Shown in pieces: positions 35,714-45,500 of a stretch of 64,000 bases of DNA (position 1 is its first letter; each line of letters begins with the position of its first letter). The notes under the pieces are model-generated. The model was not told where the DNA came from. It saw only the letters and a program-made list of their open reading frames with translations, and searched no databases. Origin of the DNA: Clostridia bacterium (GTDB lineage: Bacteria > Bacillota > Clostridia > UBA1381 > UBA9506); contig JAFQBK010000002.1 in assembly GCA_017399695.1 (NCBI GenBank), positions 88,448 to 152,447 on the forward strand, given 5' to 3'. Position numbers and translations under genes: made by a program.

Positions 35714-36574
35714 TTATTGGCCGGTATCTCTGTATTGTTGAGGCGTGATACCGATGATTTCTTTGAATGAACGAATCAAATGGCTTGCGTCATAAAAGCC
35801 GCAATCAAGCGCTATTTCATAAATGCTTTTATTTGTTGTAGTTAGCATTTGAGCGGCGTTTGTTATGCGTATGTTCTTCAAAAATTGGTGAAGAGGATAT
35901 CCGGTGTTTAGTTTGATGATATTGCTGATATAAACCGGATGGTAGTGGAACATTTCACCTAGCTTTTTGTTGGATAAATTTTGATTGAAATTCTCCTGAA
36001 TAAAGTTCATAATTTCGCCGGAGAGATCGGTGTTGTGCGAAGATAAGCGATGAGACAAAAGGTGACGTGTCATTTGTATGAGAACGCTTATCAGCGAAGA
36101 ACTTAGGCTTAATTCGTATAAAGAATCCTTTTTTGAAAATTCGGTTTCCATGGCTATCAGCTTATTTTTGATAGAAGCCATAGATGGAATCAATAAAACG
36201 TCATCAAATTCGGGAATATCACAAAACCTTATGTGTTCGACAATGTTATCTTTATTATAACTTTCGTCAGGCTCCGGTGGAATGGGGATGCTCTTATCAG
36301 AATGTTCGTATGTGAAGTCAAAATTTATCGCAAGGTACGAAACAAAACGATCCGGAATGATATGATGATACCTTACCCCTGAGTTTATAAAAATGACACT
36401 GTGCTTTTTTAGCGTATATGTTTTGCCATCTGCCATAATAATACCATTGCCGTCGAGTACGAAAAAAAGCCTGGCATCGTATGGTGTTACAGGGACAAAT
36501 TTTGATGTTGAATCAATATTTAAAAATCGGACAAAACGCAAAAATGGTTTGATTTTAGAAAATGGTATCTTCAT
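35714..36574 (-). CDS. AraC-family transcription regulator
   Basis: 286 residues: an N-terminal cupin-type sensing domain (about 1-165, with FFVLDGNGIIMADGKTYTL and FINSGVRYHH) and a C-terminal pair of helix-turn-helices (about 190-286, LGEMFHYHPVYISNII and IYEIALDCGFYDASHLIRSFKE). AraC proteins with this plan usually sense sugars and activate neighbouring catabolic genes. It diverges from the isomerase gene and lies downstream of the uxaBAC promoter region, so rhamnose or uronate genes are likely targets. It is related to the regulator at 45932, with shared P-x-x-RF-x-R, FF...G-x-G-x-I and N-F-D signatures. Confidence 0.92.
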   Translation of the reverse strand: MKIPFSKIKPFLRFVRFLNIDSTSKFVPVTPYDARLFFVLDGNGIIMADGKTYTLKKHSVIFINSGVRYHHIIPDRFVSYLAINFDFTYEHSDKSIPIPPEPDESYNKDNIVEHIRFCDIPEFDDVLLIPSMASIKNKLIAMETEFSKKDSLYELSLSSSLISVLIQMTRHLLSHRLSSHNTDLSGEIMNFIQENFNQNLSNKKLGEMFHYHPVYISNIIKLNTGYPLHQFLKNIRITNAAQMLTTTNKSIYEIALDCGFYDASHLIRSFKEIIGITPQQYRDTGQ

Positions 36575-36594
36575 CGTTTTTTCAATTCCTTTAT

Positions 36595-36623
36595 TTTATA
36601 CAATCGTATGTTCATTCTGTCAA
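36595..36623 (-). promoter_or_regulatory. Sigma-A promoter of the AraC gene at 35714
   Basis: On the minus strand TTGACA (36618-36623), 17 bases, TATAAA (36595-36600). Confidence 0.75.
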
Positions 36624-36652
36624 TTGATTTTATCATAAATATAAGCTAATAT
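36624..36652 (+). promoter_or_regulatory. Sigma-A promoter of the isomerase operon
   Basis: TTGATT (36624-36629), 17 bases, TAATAT (36647-36652). Its minus-35 abuts the minus-35 of the divergent AraC promoter directly. Confidence 0.65.
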
Positions 36653-36707
36653 CAAGATAGAAATGGCAAAATATAAAGTTGAATTTATCCAATGAGGAGA
36701 GAAGAAC

Positions 36708-38153
36708 ATGATTGAAAGAAAAAAGAAAAGAACGGCAAGAATTGGTGTATTTGGAGTCGTCCACGAGGTTTACTTTGAGCAATTTGAGGGCTTGCAAGAA
36801 AGCTTGGAGCGCTATCATAGCGAGTTCATTTCTCTTTTGGAGAAGAATGATGTTGAAGTAGTGGATTATGGTATTGTAGGAAGCAATGAAGCTGCGTACC
36901 AAACGGCAGATAAAATAAACGGAGATAGAATAGACCTTTTAATGTGTAATATGGTTACCTATGCTACCTCTTCTGTCTTTGCACCGATTATCAGAGATTG
37001 TAATATTCCAATGATTTTAGTCGCATTGCAGCCGAGGCAAGCCATGGATTACACCCGGGCAAGTACATTCATGCAGCTTGAAAATGATAATATTTGTTCC
37101 GTTCCTGAGTTTACAGGGGTTGCCGTGAGACTGGGAAAGAAAATTTATGATGTAATCATTGGGGTTTTATACGATGATGAGGAAGCGCAGCAAGAAATTG
37201 CAAAGTGGTGCGATATTGCAAAGGTTTTGCACGATTTAAAGGGTGCCCGGATGGGACTCATGGGTCACACGATGGAAGCCATGTATGATATGCATGCAGA
37301 CCCCACAGCAATTTCTGCTGCTTTTGGTCTTCATGTTCCGCTGCTTGAAGTTGATGACGTGATTGAAGTATATAATACGGTAACAGAAGACGAAATCCGG
37401 GAAAAAATAGCACTGATTGATAAGGAATTTGATATGCCTGAACCAAAGTCAGATCCCGTGACCACAAAACTTACGGATGCAGACAAATATCAGGCGGCTA
37501 AATCGGCTGTTGCACTTGACAAATTTGTAGAAAAGTATAACCTTACCGGCTTGGCATATTATTATGCTGGTACCGCAGACAGCACACATCAAAAAGTTGC
37601 TACAACTTTTATTGTCGGAAATTCAATTTTGAATGCACAAGGCATCCCTATGTGCGGAGAGTATGATATCAAGACTTGTATCGCAATGCTTATTATGGAC
37701 AGATTAAACATTGGTGGCAGTTTTGCGGAATTCCATCCGTTTGATTTTAAGGAGGACTTCATTTTGGTTGGGCATGACGGACCGCACCATCTTACAATTG
37801 CTGACGGCAAACCGGTTTTAAGAAGTCTCAAAAAGTATCACGGCAAACCGGGGAGTGGAGCATCGGTTGAGTTTAAGATTAAGGAAGGTCCAATAACCAT
37901 GCTTGGAATCACACAGACCTATCACGGAAAATTCAAGTTTGTGATTGGTGAAGGGTATTCGCAGCAAGGTCCTATTCCGCCTACCGGAAATACAAATACC
38001 AGAGGATTCTTTGAACCGACGACCAAAGAGTTTATTAAACGGTGGGTGATGGAAGCTCCCACACATCACTATGCGTTGGGAATTGGACATCATGCAGACA
38101 GTATTGCAAAAATTGCCGAAATTTTAGGAATCGAATATGTGATTGTAAAATAA
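36708..38153 (+). CDS. L-arabinose/L-fucose isomerase-like protein
   Basis: 481 residues resembling the arabinose-isomerase-like group of the fucose isomerase superfamily. It has an N-terminal Rossmann-like part (RIGVFGVVHEVYFEQFEGLQ), a middle domain, and a C-terminal part with AEFHPFDFKEDFILVGHDGPHH, which supplies the likely metal-site Glu, Asp and His residues, and HHYALGIGHH near the end. Classical AraA and FucI have related but different motifs. It could convert arabinose, fucose or an unknown keto sugar; its neighbour rhaA suggests a deoxy sugar. GAGGAG precedes the ATG, and rhaA follows 50 bases later in the same likely operon. Confidence 0.8.
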   Translation: MIERKKKRTARIGVFGVVHEVYFEQFEGLQESLERYHSEFISLLEKNDVEVVDYGIVGSNEAAYQTADKINGDRIDLLMCNMVTYATSSVFAPIIRDCNIPMILVALQPRQAMDYTRASTFMQLENDNICSVPEFTGVAVRLGKKIYDVIIGVLYDDEEAQQEIAKWCDIAKVLHDLKGARMGLMGHTMEAMYDMHADPTAISAAFGLHVPLLEVDDVIEVYNTVTEDEIREKIALIDKEFDMPEPKSDPVTTKLTDADKYQAAKSAVALDKFVEKYNLTGLAYYYAGTADSTHQKVATTFIVGNSILNAQGIPMCGEYDIKTCIAMLIMDRLNIGGSFAEFHPFDFKEDFILVGHDGPHHLTIADGKPVLRSLKKYHGKPGSGASVEFKIKEGPITMLGITQTYHGKFKFVIGEGYSQQGPIPPTGNTNTRGFFEPTTKEFIKRWVMEAPTHHYALGIGHHADSIAKIAEILGIEYVIVK

Positions 38154-38203
38154 AAGAGGCATGGATATGAACGAAAATTAAGTAATGGTATGGAGGTATC
38201 GTT

Positions 38204-39451
38204 ATGAATCGATATGAAAGTGCAAAAGAAATTTATAAAAGCTTTGGAATAGATACGGAAGAAGCGATTAAGAAATTAAATGAAACCATGATTTCAGTCC
38301 ATTGCTGGCAGGGGGATGATGTCGTAGGTTTTGATAGTCCGTCTGCGTTGTCGGGAGGCATTCAGACAACGGGGAACTATCCCGGCAAAGCAACGACTCC
38401 GGAGGAACTTATGCAGGATATAGAGAAAGCCTTTTCTCTGATTCCCGGCAAAAAAAAGCTCAATCTCCATGCAAGCTATGCAATTTTTGAGGATGGCGAA
38501 TTTGTTGACCGCGATAAACTTGAACCCAAGCACTTTAAAAAGTGGGTTCAGTTTGCAAAATCACACGGATGGGCTCTTGATTTCAACCCCACACTGTTCT
38601 CTCATTCTATGGTGAAAGATAATCTTACCCTTTCATCACCGGATAAAGAAACACGGGAATTCTGGATTAATCACTGTAAACAGTGTATCAAAATCTCGGA
38701 ATACTTTGCGACCCAAACGGGCGTTCCCTGTGTTATGAATATTTGGATTCCTGACGGTTTGAAAGATATCCCTGCGGACAGATTTACCCCCAGAAAGAGA
38801 TTCAAGGATTCCCTGGATGAAATTTTAAGTGTTCCGTATGATAAAAGCAAGGTGTACATAACCCTGGAGTCAAAAGTATTCGGCATCGGTCTTGAAAGTT
38901 ATACCGTGGGTTCTGCGGAATTCAGTCTCAGCTATTCAACCTACAAAGGGATTACACCCCTTATGGATAACGGACATTATCATCCGACAGAAATGGTATC
39001 GGACAAGATTTCCTCGCTTTTACTCTTTCATGATAAAATAGCACTTCATATTACCAGGCCCGTCCGATGGGATTCGGACCATGTCATCCTTTTAGATGAT
39101 GAAACAAAGGAAATAGCAAAAGAAATTATCCGAAACGACGCTCTCGACAGGGTATTGATTGCAACGGACTACTTTGATGCATCCATTAATCGTATTTCCG
39201 CTTGGGTAACGGGGCTTAGAAATCTGCATAAAGCACTTCTTTTTGCACTTTTGCAGCCAAATGATATGCTGAAAAAATTGCAGGATGAAAATAACTTTAC
39301 GGATCTCATGATTATCCAGGAAGCCTTAAAAACAGCACCACTTGGTGATGTATGGGATGAATACTTAAAACGGCAGGGACTTGACAACTGCTACGCTGAG
39401 GATATAAAGAAATATGAAAAGCAGGTGCTTTGTGTTAGAAACAGAGAGTGA
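38204..39451 (+). CDS. rhaA: L-rhamnose isomerase
   Basis: 415 residues, full length for RhaA. Family motifs include SVHCWQGDDVVGFD, GGIQTTGNYPGKA, LDFNPTLFSHSMVKDNLTLS, CVMNIWIPDGLKD and GHYHPTEMVSDKIS, the latter with metal-binding His and Asp. RhaA converts L-rhamnose to L-rhamnulose. TATGGAGGT precedes the ATG. No rhaB or rhaD follows; the gene ends at a strong terminator. With the GH106-like gene opposite, it indicates use of rhamnose from rhamnogalacturonan or other plant glycans. Confidence 0.96.
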   Translation: MNRYESAKEIYKSFGIDTEEAIKKLNETMISVHCWQGDDVVGFDSPSALSGGIQTTGNYPGKATTPEELMQDIEKAFSLIPGKKKLNLHASYAIFEDGEFVDRDKLEPKHFKKWVQFAKSHGWALDFNPTLFSHSMVKDNLTLSSPDKETREFWINHCKQCIKISEYFATQTGVPCVMNIWIPDGLKDIPADRFTPRKRFKDSLDEILSVPYDKSKVYITLESKVFGIGLESYTVGSAEFSLSYSTYKGITPLMDNGHYHPTEMVSDKISSLLLFHDKIALHITRPVRWDSDHVILLDDETKEIAKEIIRNDALDRVLIATDYFDASINRISAWVTGLRNLHKALLFALLQPNDMLKKLQDENNFTDLMIIQEALKTAPLGDVWDEYLKRQGLDNCYAEDIKKYEKQVLCVRNRE

Positions 39452-39466
39452 TCAATCGGTAAATGG

Positions 39467-39515
39467 AAGGGGCTGCAGCAAAATGATTTTATTTTGCTGC
39501 AGCCCCTTTGCTTTA
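39467..39515 (+). terminator. Bidirectional terminator between rhaA and the GH106-like gene
   Basis: An 18 bp stem (39467-39484 with 39491-39508) including GGGGCTGCAGC, with short T-rich flanks. The loop and inner stem resemble the terminator at 12734. Confidence 0.9.
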
Positions 39516-39548
39516 TTTCATTACATCCAGAGATTGTTCGATGAGTCA

Positions 39549-42500
39549 CTAACCATAAATCTCCAGGCTAAGTTCGCCGATTCCATACGGAATCAGCTGA
39601 AAGCTGTTTGTCAAATTCTCAACATCGTATTCAGTGCAATCGCTATGTTCAAAACTCTCATACCACGATGCCCTGCTGCAATTCGATGGATCACAGTCTG
39701 CCACGTGTGACGGACCGAACATATTTCTGAATGTTCCTACCAAACGGACCTTAATCTCGTTCTCATGATCGGCGATCAAATCGTCTTTGCTCAGAACGAT
39801 TGTGTACGGCTCTTTGTCAATATATCCCACAGGTGTTTCATTGAGTAAAACCTTTGCCGAACATCCGTTAAAATTACCGATTTTGAACCGTATTTTATCT
39901 GCCTTAAGCATAGCTTCTGTTACTCTTATTGTTGCAGTATATTCAAGAGCTCCGGGATAGAACGGATATCCGTGGGAGGTTACATCGGAGGTTGGAAGTA
40001 TTTCCTTTGGCGGAGTGATAAAGAAGTTCTTTCCAAAGCGAACGAGCCCTGGCGCTAAGGAATATTCGGGGATTGCCTCCACAGTAAAATCTCCCAGAAG
40101 ATGGATGCGTTCCAGATCCACGCCGACGGGGGCGCGGAAAAGCTCAAACAAATGCTTCATATCGTCAGTGGGTGCCAAAGCAATCTGGGGCTTTGTATAT
40201 CTTGTGATTTCTATGATGTTTTCTCCGACCTTTACTGCATCGGGCAATTCGATTACATGAAATGCCGTAGAATAATAGAATTCCTCGGGCGATGTTTTTA
40301 CATCCATTCCGTTGAATGTTATCTTGCACTCGGTGGGGTCTTCCAGGATCAGCTTGAGACCTTTTGCGGAAAAATCTGAACGGAATGAAAAGCGTAGCGT
40401 AACGTTTCCTTCATAGAGTTCCTGTGTCAGCCTTTCCACAATGCGCTCGATCGCAATTTCCTTTGAGGAAAAGTCCTCCATAAGCTCTGTTTTATAACGG
40501 CAAAGCTCTAATGTCAGTACGTTCTTTCCTGCAACCGAGCAAGTAACATTTTGAATCGGAAGCACAGAAACACATTCCGACGAAGCGGAAACAGCCGTTT
40601 TTGTATTTTTTGTAGGTGATGTAAATATCATTGTTGACCCGCCGATAGGATTTACAAAGGGTATTACCGTCTTTCCGCTTTCGTGTTTCGCAAACAATTC
40701 GGTAATTTGCTTTGTAGATGCATCAAAGGAATAAGCGTTATGCTCACCCTCGATGATGAGACTGCCTCTTTTTGCTTTTCTGCAATCGCCGTTATGGATC
40801 AAAAAATAATTGCTCTCGCCATCCACACGGCGATTGATGACTGTTTTTGAGGCGTCGGCATCGCAGACGTATTCCCATTGTTTCTGCTTGTCGTTCTTCA
40901 GGGCGCGTATTAGCTCCTCATTGCTGCCAAAGAAACGGATGCCTTCCATATCGGAGAGTGCTTTTTTCAATTCAGGAGTCGCTTTTCCATCAAGGCGTGA
41001 GGGAACTTCGCCTTTAATATATATTTTTCCTCCCCGCTTCGAAAATTCAGAGATCAGCGCAAGCGTTTTCTCAGTTAAGACCTCAATGTCTGCCAATACG
41101 AGCGTGCCGTACGACATTTCTCCAATGCAGAATTTGGTGTCTTTTATTTTGCCGAGACTATCTATCGTGGACGGGTCGGCAAAATGAAATCCAATCTGCG
41201 AGCTATAAAACTGCACAATCAAACGATAATATGTATTGTCGTAGTGGTCGACGGCTTTTCGATTTGAAGTGTCCTCGGGATCAATTAAACCGCGAAATAA
41301 CCCGTATGCGGTTTCAAGAGGATGTAATACAGCAACGTCTGTACCACTTTTTCCCATGCTGACAAAGCTGCTGACCGCAGCGACGTAATCTTTCACGTTG
41401 CGGAAATTTTCCCAGAAAGGCTGATATACGTTAAAGGATTGAGGATAAAAACGCTTCCGAAATCCCCGCGGAGAATAGAACAGTGCATGCATACACTGAT
41501 GATTAATCCCGTTTGCCGCAAAGAAGTCGAACAAATGCATCATATCGCGGAAGACAAATCCCGGCGAGGTCACGCCGTACATTTCGCACAGCTTGAGTTC
41601 TTTTCCTGCTTGTTCCGCAGCAGAGGTGCATTGAAGGGCCGAGACGTGCATGGATCGCTCTGTGTATCTTTGCCATTTTTGATCCGTTGGCTGCAGAGTT
41701 CTGTCATACCAGTCGTGACGGGAAAACAGCATATCTACACCCGGAATATCGAAATATTTATAAAATGGCATTGAGGCTACCGATTGCGAAATCTGTGTGG
41801 TGAGGAATTCTTCACCCATCAGATGTCCCGCAAAGGACAAACCATTTTTATGACACCAATCGCGAACCCTTGAATAATAATTACGCTCCATAGTATCGCG
41901 GATAAAGGTGAAATAGTCATATCGGATTTTTTTGTAATCGCCAATATTGAAATATAATGAGGCAATTTGTTCTTTGATACTGTATCCGTACCGTTCCGAA
42001 AAGCGGGCGTCAAAATCAGGCGACCAGGTAAGATAACGGTTGTCAAAGCGAGGCTCATCCAGCCAGACGGAAACCACGGTTTTCCCGAATTCTCCGGAGA
42101 ACTCAGACCACATTTCCTCGTATGTCGTACGAATATAATAATTTACCGAGTCTCTGTCAAGCATATTGACCGTCGCAGCGGAAATTTGGTCAGTGAATGC
42201 GATTCCGTTATAACGAGCCAGCACACAAAGCGCATCGGTAAGCTCTGCTTCCGGGACGGGAACAATGCGGTGAAGGGCAAATTCCTTTGGTAAAGCAGGA
42301 TAAGCCGAGGGCATAAAGCCTGCCTGCAGAGCAAGCTTCAATCCGCACTCCTTTGCCGCTTCGATTGCTACGCGAACCTTATGCTTAAACTCCGGCCCGG
42401 GATAGTCCGAGATTAGACCGTTATAGGTACGAAAGATGACTGAATAAAAGCCTTTTTCCCGAAACTCATGGACTTGTTTTCGAATCTCGTCATCCTCGAG

Positions 42501-42572
42501 TTTATCGTTTACCATCCATAAATCCAGTCCTCTGTATTTGTCTTCGGGGATTTCAAAAGGATATTTTTTCAT
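39549..42572 (-). CDS. Large glycosidase, GH106-like (putative alpha-L-rhamnosidase)
   Basis: 1007 residues from the preferred ATG, without a signal peptide. The N-terminal third reads as a TIM barrel (GFYSVIFRTYNGL, VVSVWLDEPRF, NGLSFAGHLMGEEFL), then an ancillary region (about 400-700) and C-terminal beta domains with a jelly-roll late on (KIRFKIGNFNGCSAKVLLNETPVGYID). This size and order, with G-H-x-x-G-E-E after the barrel, resembles GH106 rhamnosidases. I am not certain of the family. The frame starts at a GTG (42584) overlapping the upstream stop, with ATGs at 42581 and 42572; GAGGAG favours the last. It fits the rhamnose genes opposite. Confidence 0.6.
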   Translation of the reverse strand: MKKYPFEIPEDKYRGLDLWMVNDKLEDDEIRKQVHEFREKGFYSVIFRTYNGLISDYPGPEFKHKVRVAIEAAKECGLKLALQAGFMPSAYPALPKEFALHRIVPVPEAELTDALCVLARYNGIAFTDQISAATVNMLDRDSVNYYIRTTYEEMWSEFSGEFGKTVVSVWLDEPRFDNRYLTWSPDFDARFSERYGYSIKEQIASLYFNIGDYKKIRYDYFTFIRDTMERNYYSRVRDWCHKNGLSFAGHLMGEEFLTTQISQSVASMPFYKYFDIPGVDMLFSRHDWYDRTLQPTDQKWQRYTERSMHVSALQCTSAAEQAGKELKLCEMYGVTSPGFVFRDMMHLFDFFAANGINHQCMHALFYSPRGFRKRFYPQSFNVYQPFWENFRNVKDYVAAVSSFVSMGKSGTDVAVLHPLETAYGLFRGLIDPEDTSNRKAVDHYDNTYYRLIVQFYSSQIGFHFADPSTIDSLGKIKDTKFCIGEMSYGTLVLADIEVLTEKTLALISEFSKRGGKIYIKGEVPSRLDGKATPELKKALSDMEGIRFFGSNEELIRALKNDKQKQWEYVCDADASKTVINRRVDGESNYFLIHNGDCRKAKRGSLIIEGEHNAYSFDASTKQITELFAKHESGKTVIPFVNPIGGSTMIFTSPTKNTKTAVSASSECVSVLPIQNVTCSVAGKNVLTLELCRYKTELMEDFSSKEIAIERIVERLTQELYEGNVTLRFSFRSDFSAKGLKLILEDPTECKITFNGMDVKTSPEEFYYSTAFHVIELPDAVKVGENIIEITRYTKPQIALAPTDDMKHLFELFRAPVGVDLERIHLLGDFTVEAIPEYSLAPGLVRFGKNFFITPPKEILPTSDVTSHGYPFYPGALEYTATIRVTEAMLKADKIRFKIGNFNGCSAKVLLNETPVGYIDKEPYTIVLSKDDLIADHENEIKVRLVGTFRNMFGPSHVADCDPSNCSRASWYESFEHSDCTEYDVENLTNSFQLIPYGIGELSLEIYG

Positions 42573-42580
42573 TGAAATCA

Positions 42581-45500
42581 TCACTCCTCGTTGCTTTTTT
42601 TACGACCGACATAGAGAGGTATCATATAACATCCCATAGCGCAGAGAGGTACCTCCTCGTGCCGAAGCTCTCTCGTTTCATTGCCCTGGGTTTCTCTTAT
42701 CGCAATCGGTAAGTATTCTGACATACACGTATTAAATGTGGACGCGTATATTGAGACGTTGGAATTTTCATTGATAATCGTGGGGCGTCCCTGTCCCAAA
42801 ACGATAGCAAAGGTCACGCCCAAAACTTCAGTAGAACCTCCGTTTCTCGTTTCAAATGCGGTTCCTTCTTCTTCTGTTTTTCCACCGAGCACCCACAATT
42901 TACCACCATCGTTGATGACCTCGTGCAAGGAACGCTCAGGATTTAATTGCCTGCAATATACTTCTTGCCCTGCAAAATAAAAGCATGGCGTTTCTCTTGA
43001 ATATGAATTCCAATCTTCGTGCGGAAGCGGTTCTTTTCTGTGGCCGGCTCCGGGGACACCGCCAATGGTACAACCCGTATTTTCCATAAAGACCATAGCG
43101 CCCGGAAAGGTGTTAAAATAAATAGATGCCGTTTGTGTATGCACATCACTGAAAATGACCGTCCTTTTGCAGGCGTGCTCAACCAAGGTCATAAATCCGT
43201 TGAATTTTTCCCACGCAAAAAGATCTTCAATGATGACAGGAACTCCGGAATGTTCTTGGATTAAAAACACACCGGTATGCTTGCGTTTTTTAATATTTTC
43301 TCCGGATACGAGATCCGAATACATAAATTGAATTCGCTCCAGCGTGGCAGGAATCTCGATTACATCGTCTATCAGATACTGTCCGGGTTGAAAATAAACG
43401 GTGGATTTTCCAGAAGCAAACGCTTTTCTTATGGACTCAGTGTCGTCGGTTATGCCGTCGCCCACCGCACCGAATTCATTAACACTGACCCATTCATCCA
43501 AAGGAGCCCAACGTACTTCAGGCGTTTCCTTCACGGGGAGGTTTAGCGAGTTTTGGTTCTCATTATCGAAAAGCATCATCGGACCTCCGGCGACCGCCTC
43601 TTTCAAATATTCGCAGTTGTTTTCTATTTTCGTGCGAATCCATCGCCCCTGAACGATGCTTCCGTATCCACTTGCAGTGATATTGCGGAGCATAAGATGA
43701 CCAAAACAATGCCGTACCGCGACATCCAACGGATTGCCGCCCGAGAGTCTGGCGTCGGTCAGTATTACGCGAGCGGTTAAGCCATCTACCTTAATTGCGG
43801 GAACAAAATTTTCGCTGTAAAGATCCCGAATGGCAACCATGTTACCTTCTACGAAAATTCCCCACCGTTTTTGATTTTTTAACACAATGTGCTCAAAAAC
43901 CGAATTCATATATTGAGATGCGATGCGGATGCCGTACTGAAACCCGATGATTTCTATATTCTTTGCATATCCTGCGGACACCTTTGAGTGTAAAATGGAC
44001 AATCCCGTATGTCCTCTTCCTTCGGGGTCGCTGGATACGATTTTGACATTTCTGATGGCACCTGTATTATTGGCAAAATATCGAACGCCTGTTGCCCCGG
44101 GATTGCCAACGCCGATGTCTATGGTCATGTTTTCCAGCATATTTGTCATCGCGATATTAGACTGTTCACCCCGCATAAAGTCAATCACGGGTCTGTCATT
44201 TCCAAACTCAAATCCCTTGCAATGATCCTGAAGCTTTAATACTACGCCGTCACGGCTTTGCCCCATAAACCGAAGCTGGCAATTCATCTCAAGATGTCGA
44301 ACATCTCCCAAAAAATTCCGAAATTCTTCTTTGGAGTAGGAAAGAGTATCGCTCACCAGATAAGTTCCGTTTGGAAAATAAATAATTTTAGAAGGTGGAA
44401 GGATTTCAGGAAAAATTACATTGCTTTTTCCATTGACTTTTCGTATTTCAAAAGAGATCAGCGCATTCTCATCCTTCATCGATTCTAATTTTTTCTTCGT
44501 ATCATAAAAATTCTTTTCATAGGCACCCAAAACTTCATCAATCAACTTGCACAACTGTTGCGTACAGTCCTTTTTGCCTGTATTATCGACATTGTAAGGT
44601 GGTTTTGTTACATCAATGATTGCTTTGCAATCGGATGGGAAAATATAGTCTTTATTCATGGCGACCTCCTTTTTCGTTTTTGGATTTTCTCTATTCCTTT
44701 TGTTTTTTTTCAAGCTAGTGATGTTTTCTGGTTCGACACAAGGCTCTTTGTCGTCGATCAATATGCGGCAAAGATTTTTCACTCCGTGCCTTGCAATGAC
44801 ACAAAAGCCTTTTTCATTGATGTGCTGGTTTTCATATCCATAAAAGCTATCGCGGCAATTATGGTATTCCTCAGCCGGGGGCGCTACAAACCAATCACTT
44901 TCCTCTCTTCCTGCATAAGGGAAGTAGGATGCCGCGCGAGTCAGCATATAGGCATCAGGGTGTTTTTTTGTAAAACGCTCCTGCGCTTCCATTATGCGAT
45001 CAATCTCCGGCTTGCCGAAATAATCTACGCGGATGCAGAAAAAATGGGTAAAGCCTATGGACTTTAACGCATCCCACAGGACATCCAGTTGGAACTCATA
45101 TTCAACCGCAGAACATCCTGCATCGCCCTCTCCTTGGAGCCAAAAAAAGCATTTTGCAGATAGCTTATCTTCCGAAAAGGTCTTTTCCGCATCAACAAAA
45201 AAATCCTTGCATTTTTCAAAGAAATAATCGGCGGCACCGGGCATACGGCGTTCCATCGGCATCGTTTCTTCAAAACAGGTGTTGTGGGAACGATTATATT
45301 CTGTCATGCGTTTCCTGTATTCCAACGCCATATCATCGGTCAGATAGTGCGCGATAGGAATTGCCCCCTTGGCGATATGCGCATAGGCACAGGCATATCC
45401 CAATTTTTCCCATTCCTCGGCAAGGATAGGGGCAAGCGTAGCCCCTTTTTGAATGGTGGCCTCAGAAAAGGTGGAAAAAGGATGCTCTGTTTTATCTTCA

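Noticed and set aside
44690..44720. Frameshift splitting the esterase from the pectin-lyase-fold protein
   Set aside because: The frame is open throughout, so a frameshift is not seen; the fusion with internal start is reported instead as a finding.
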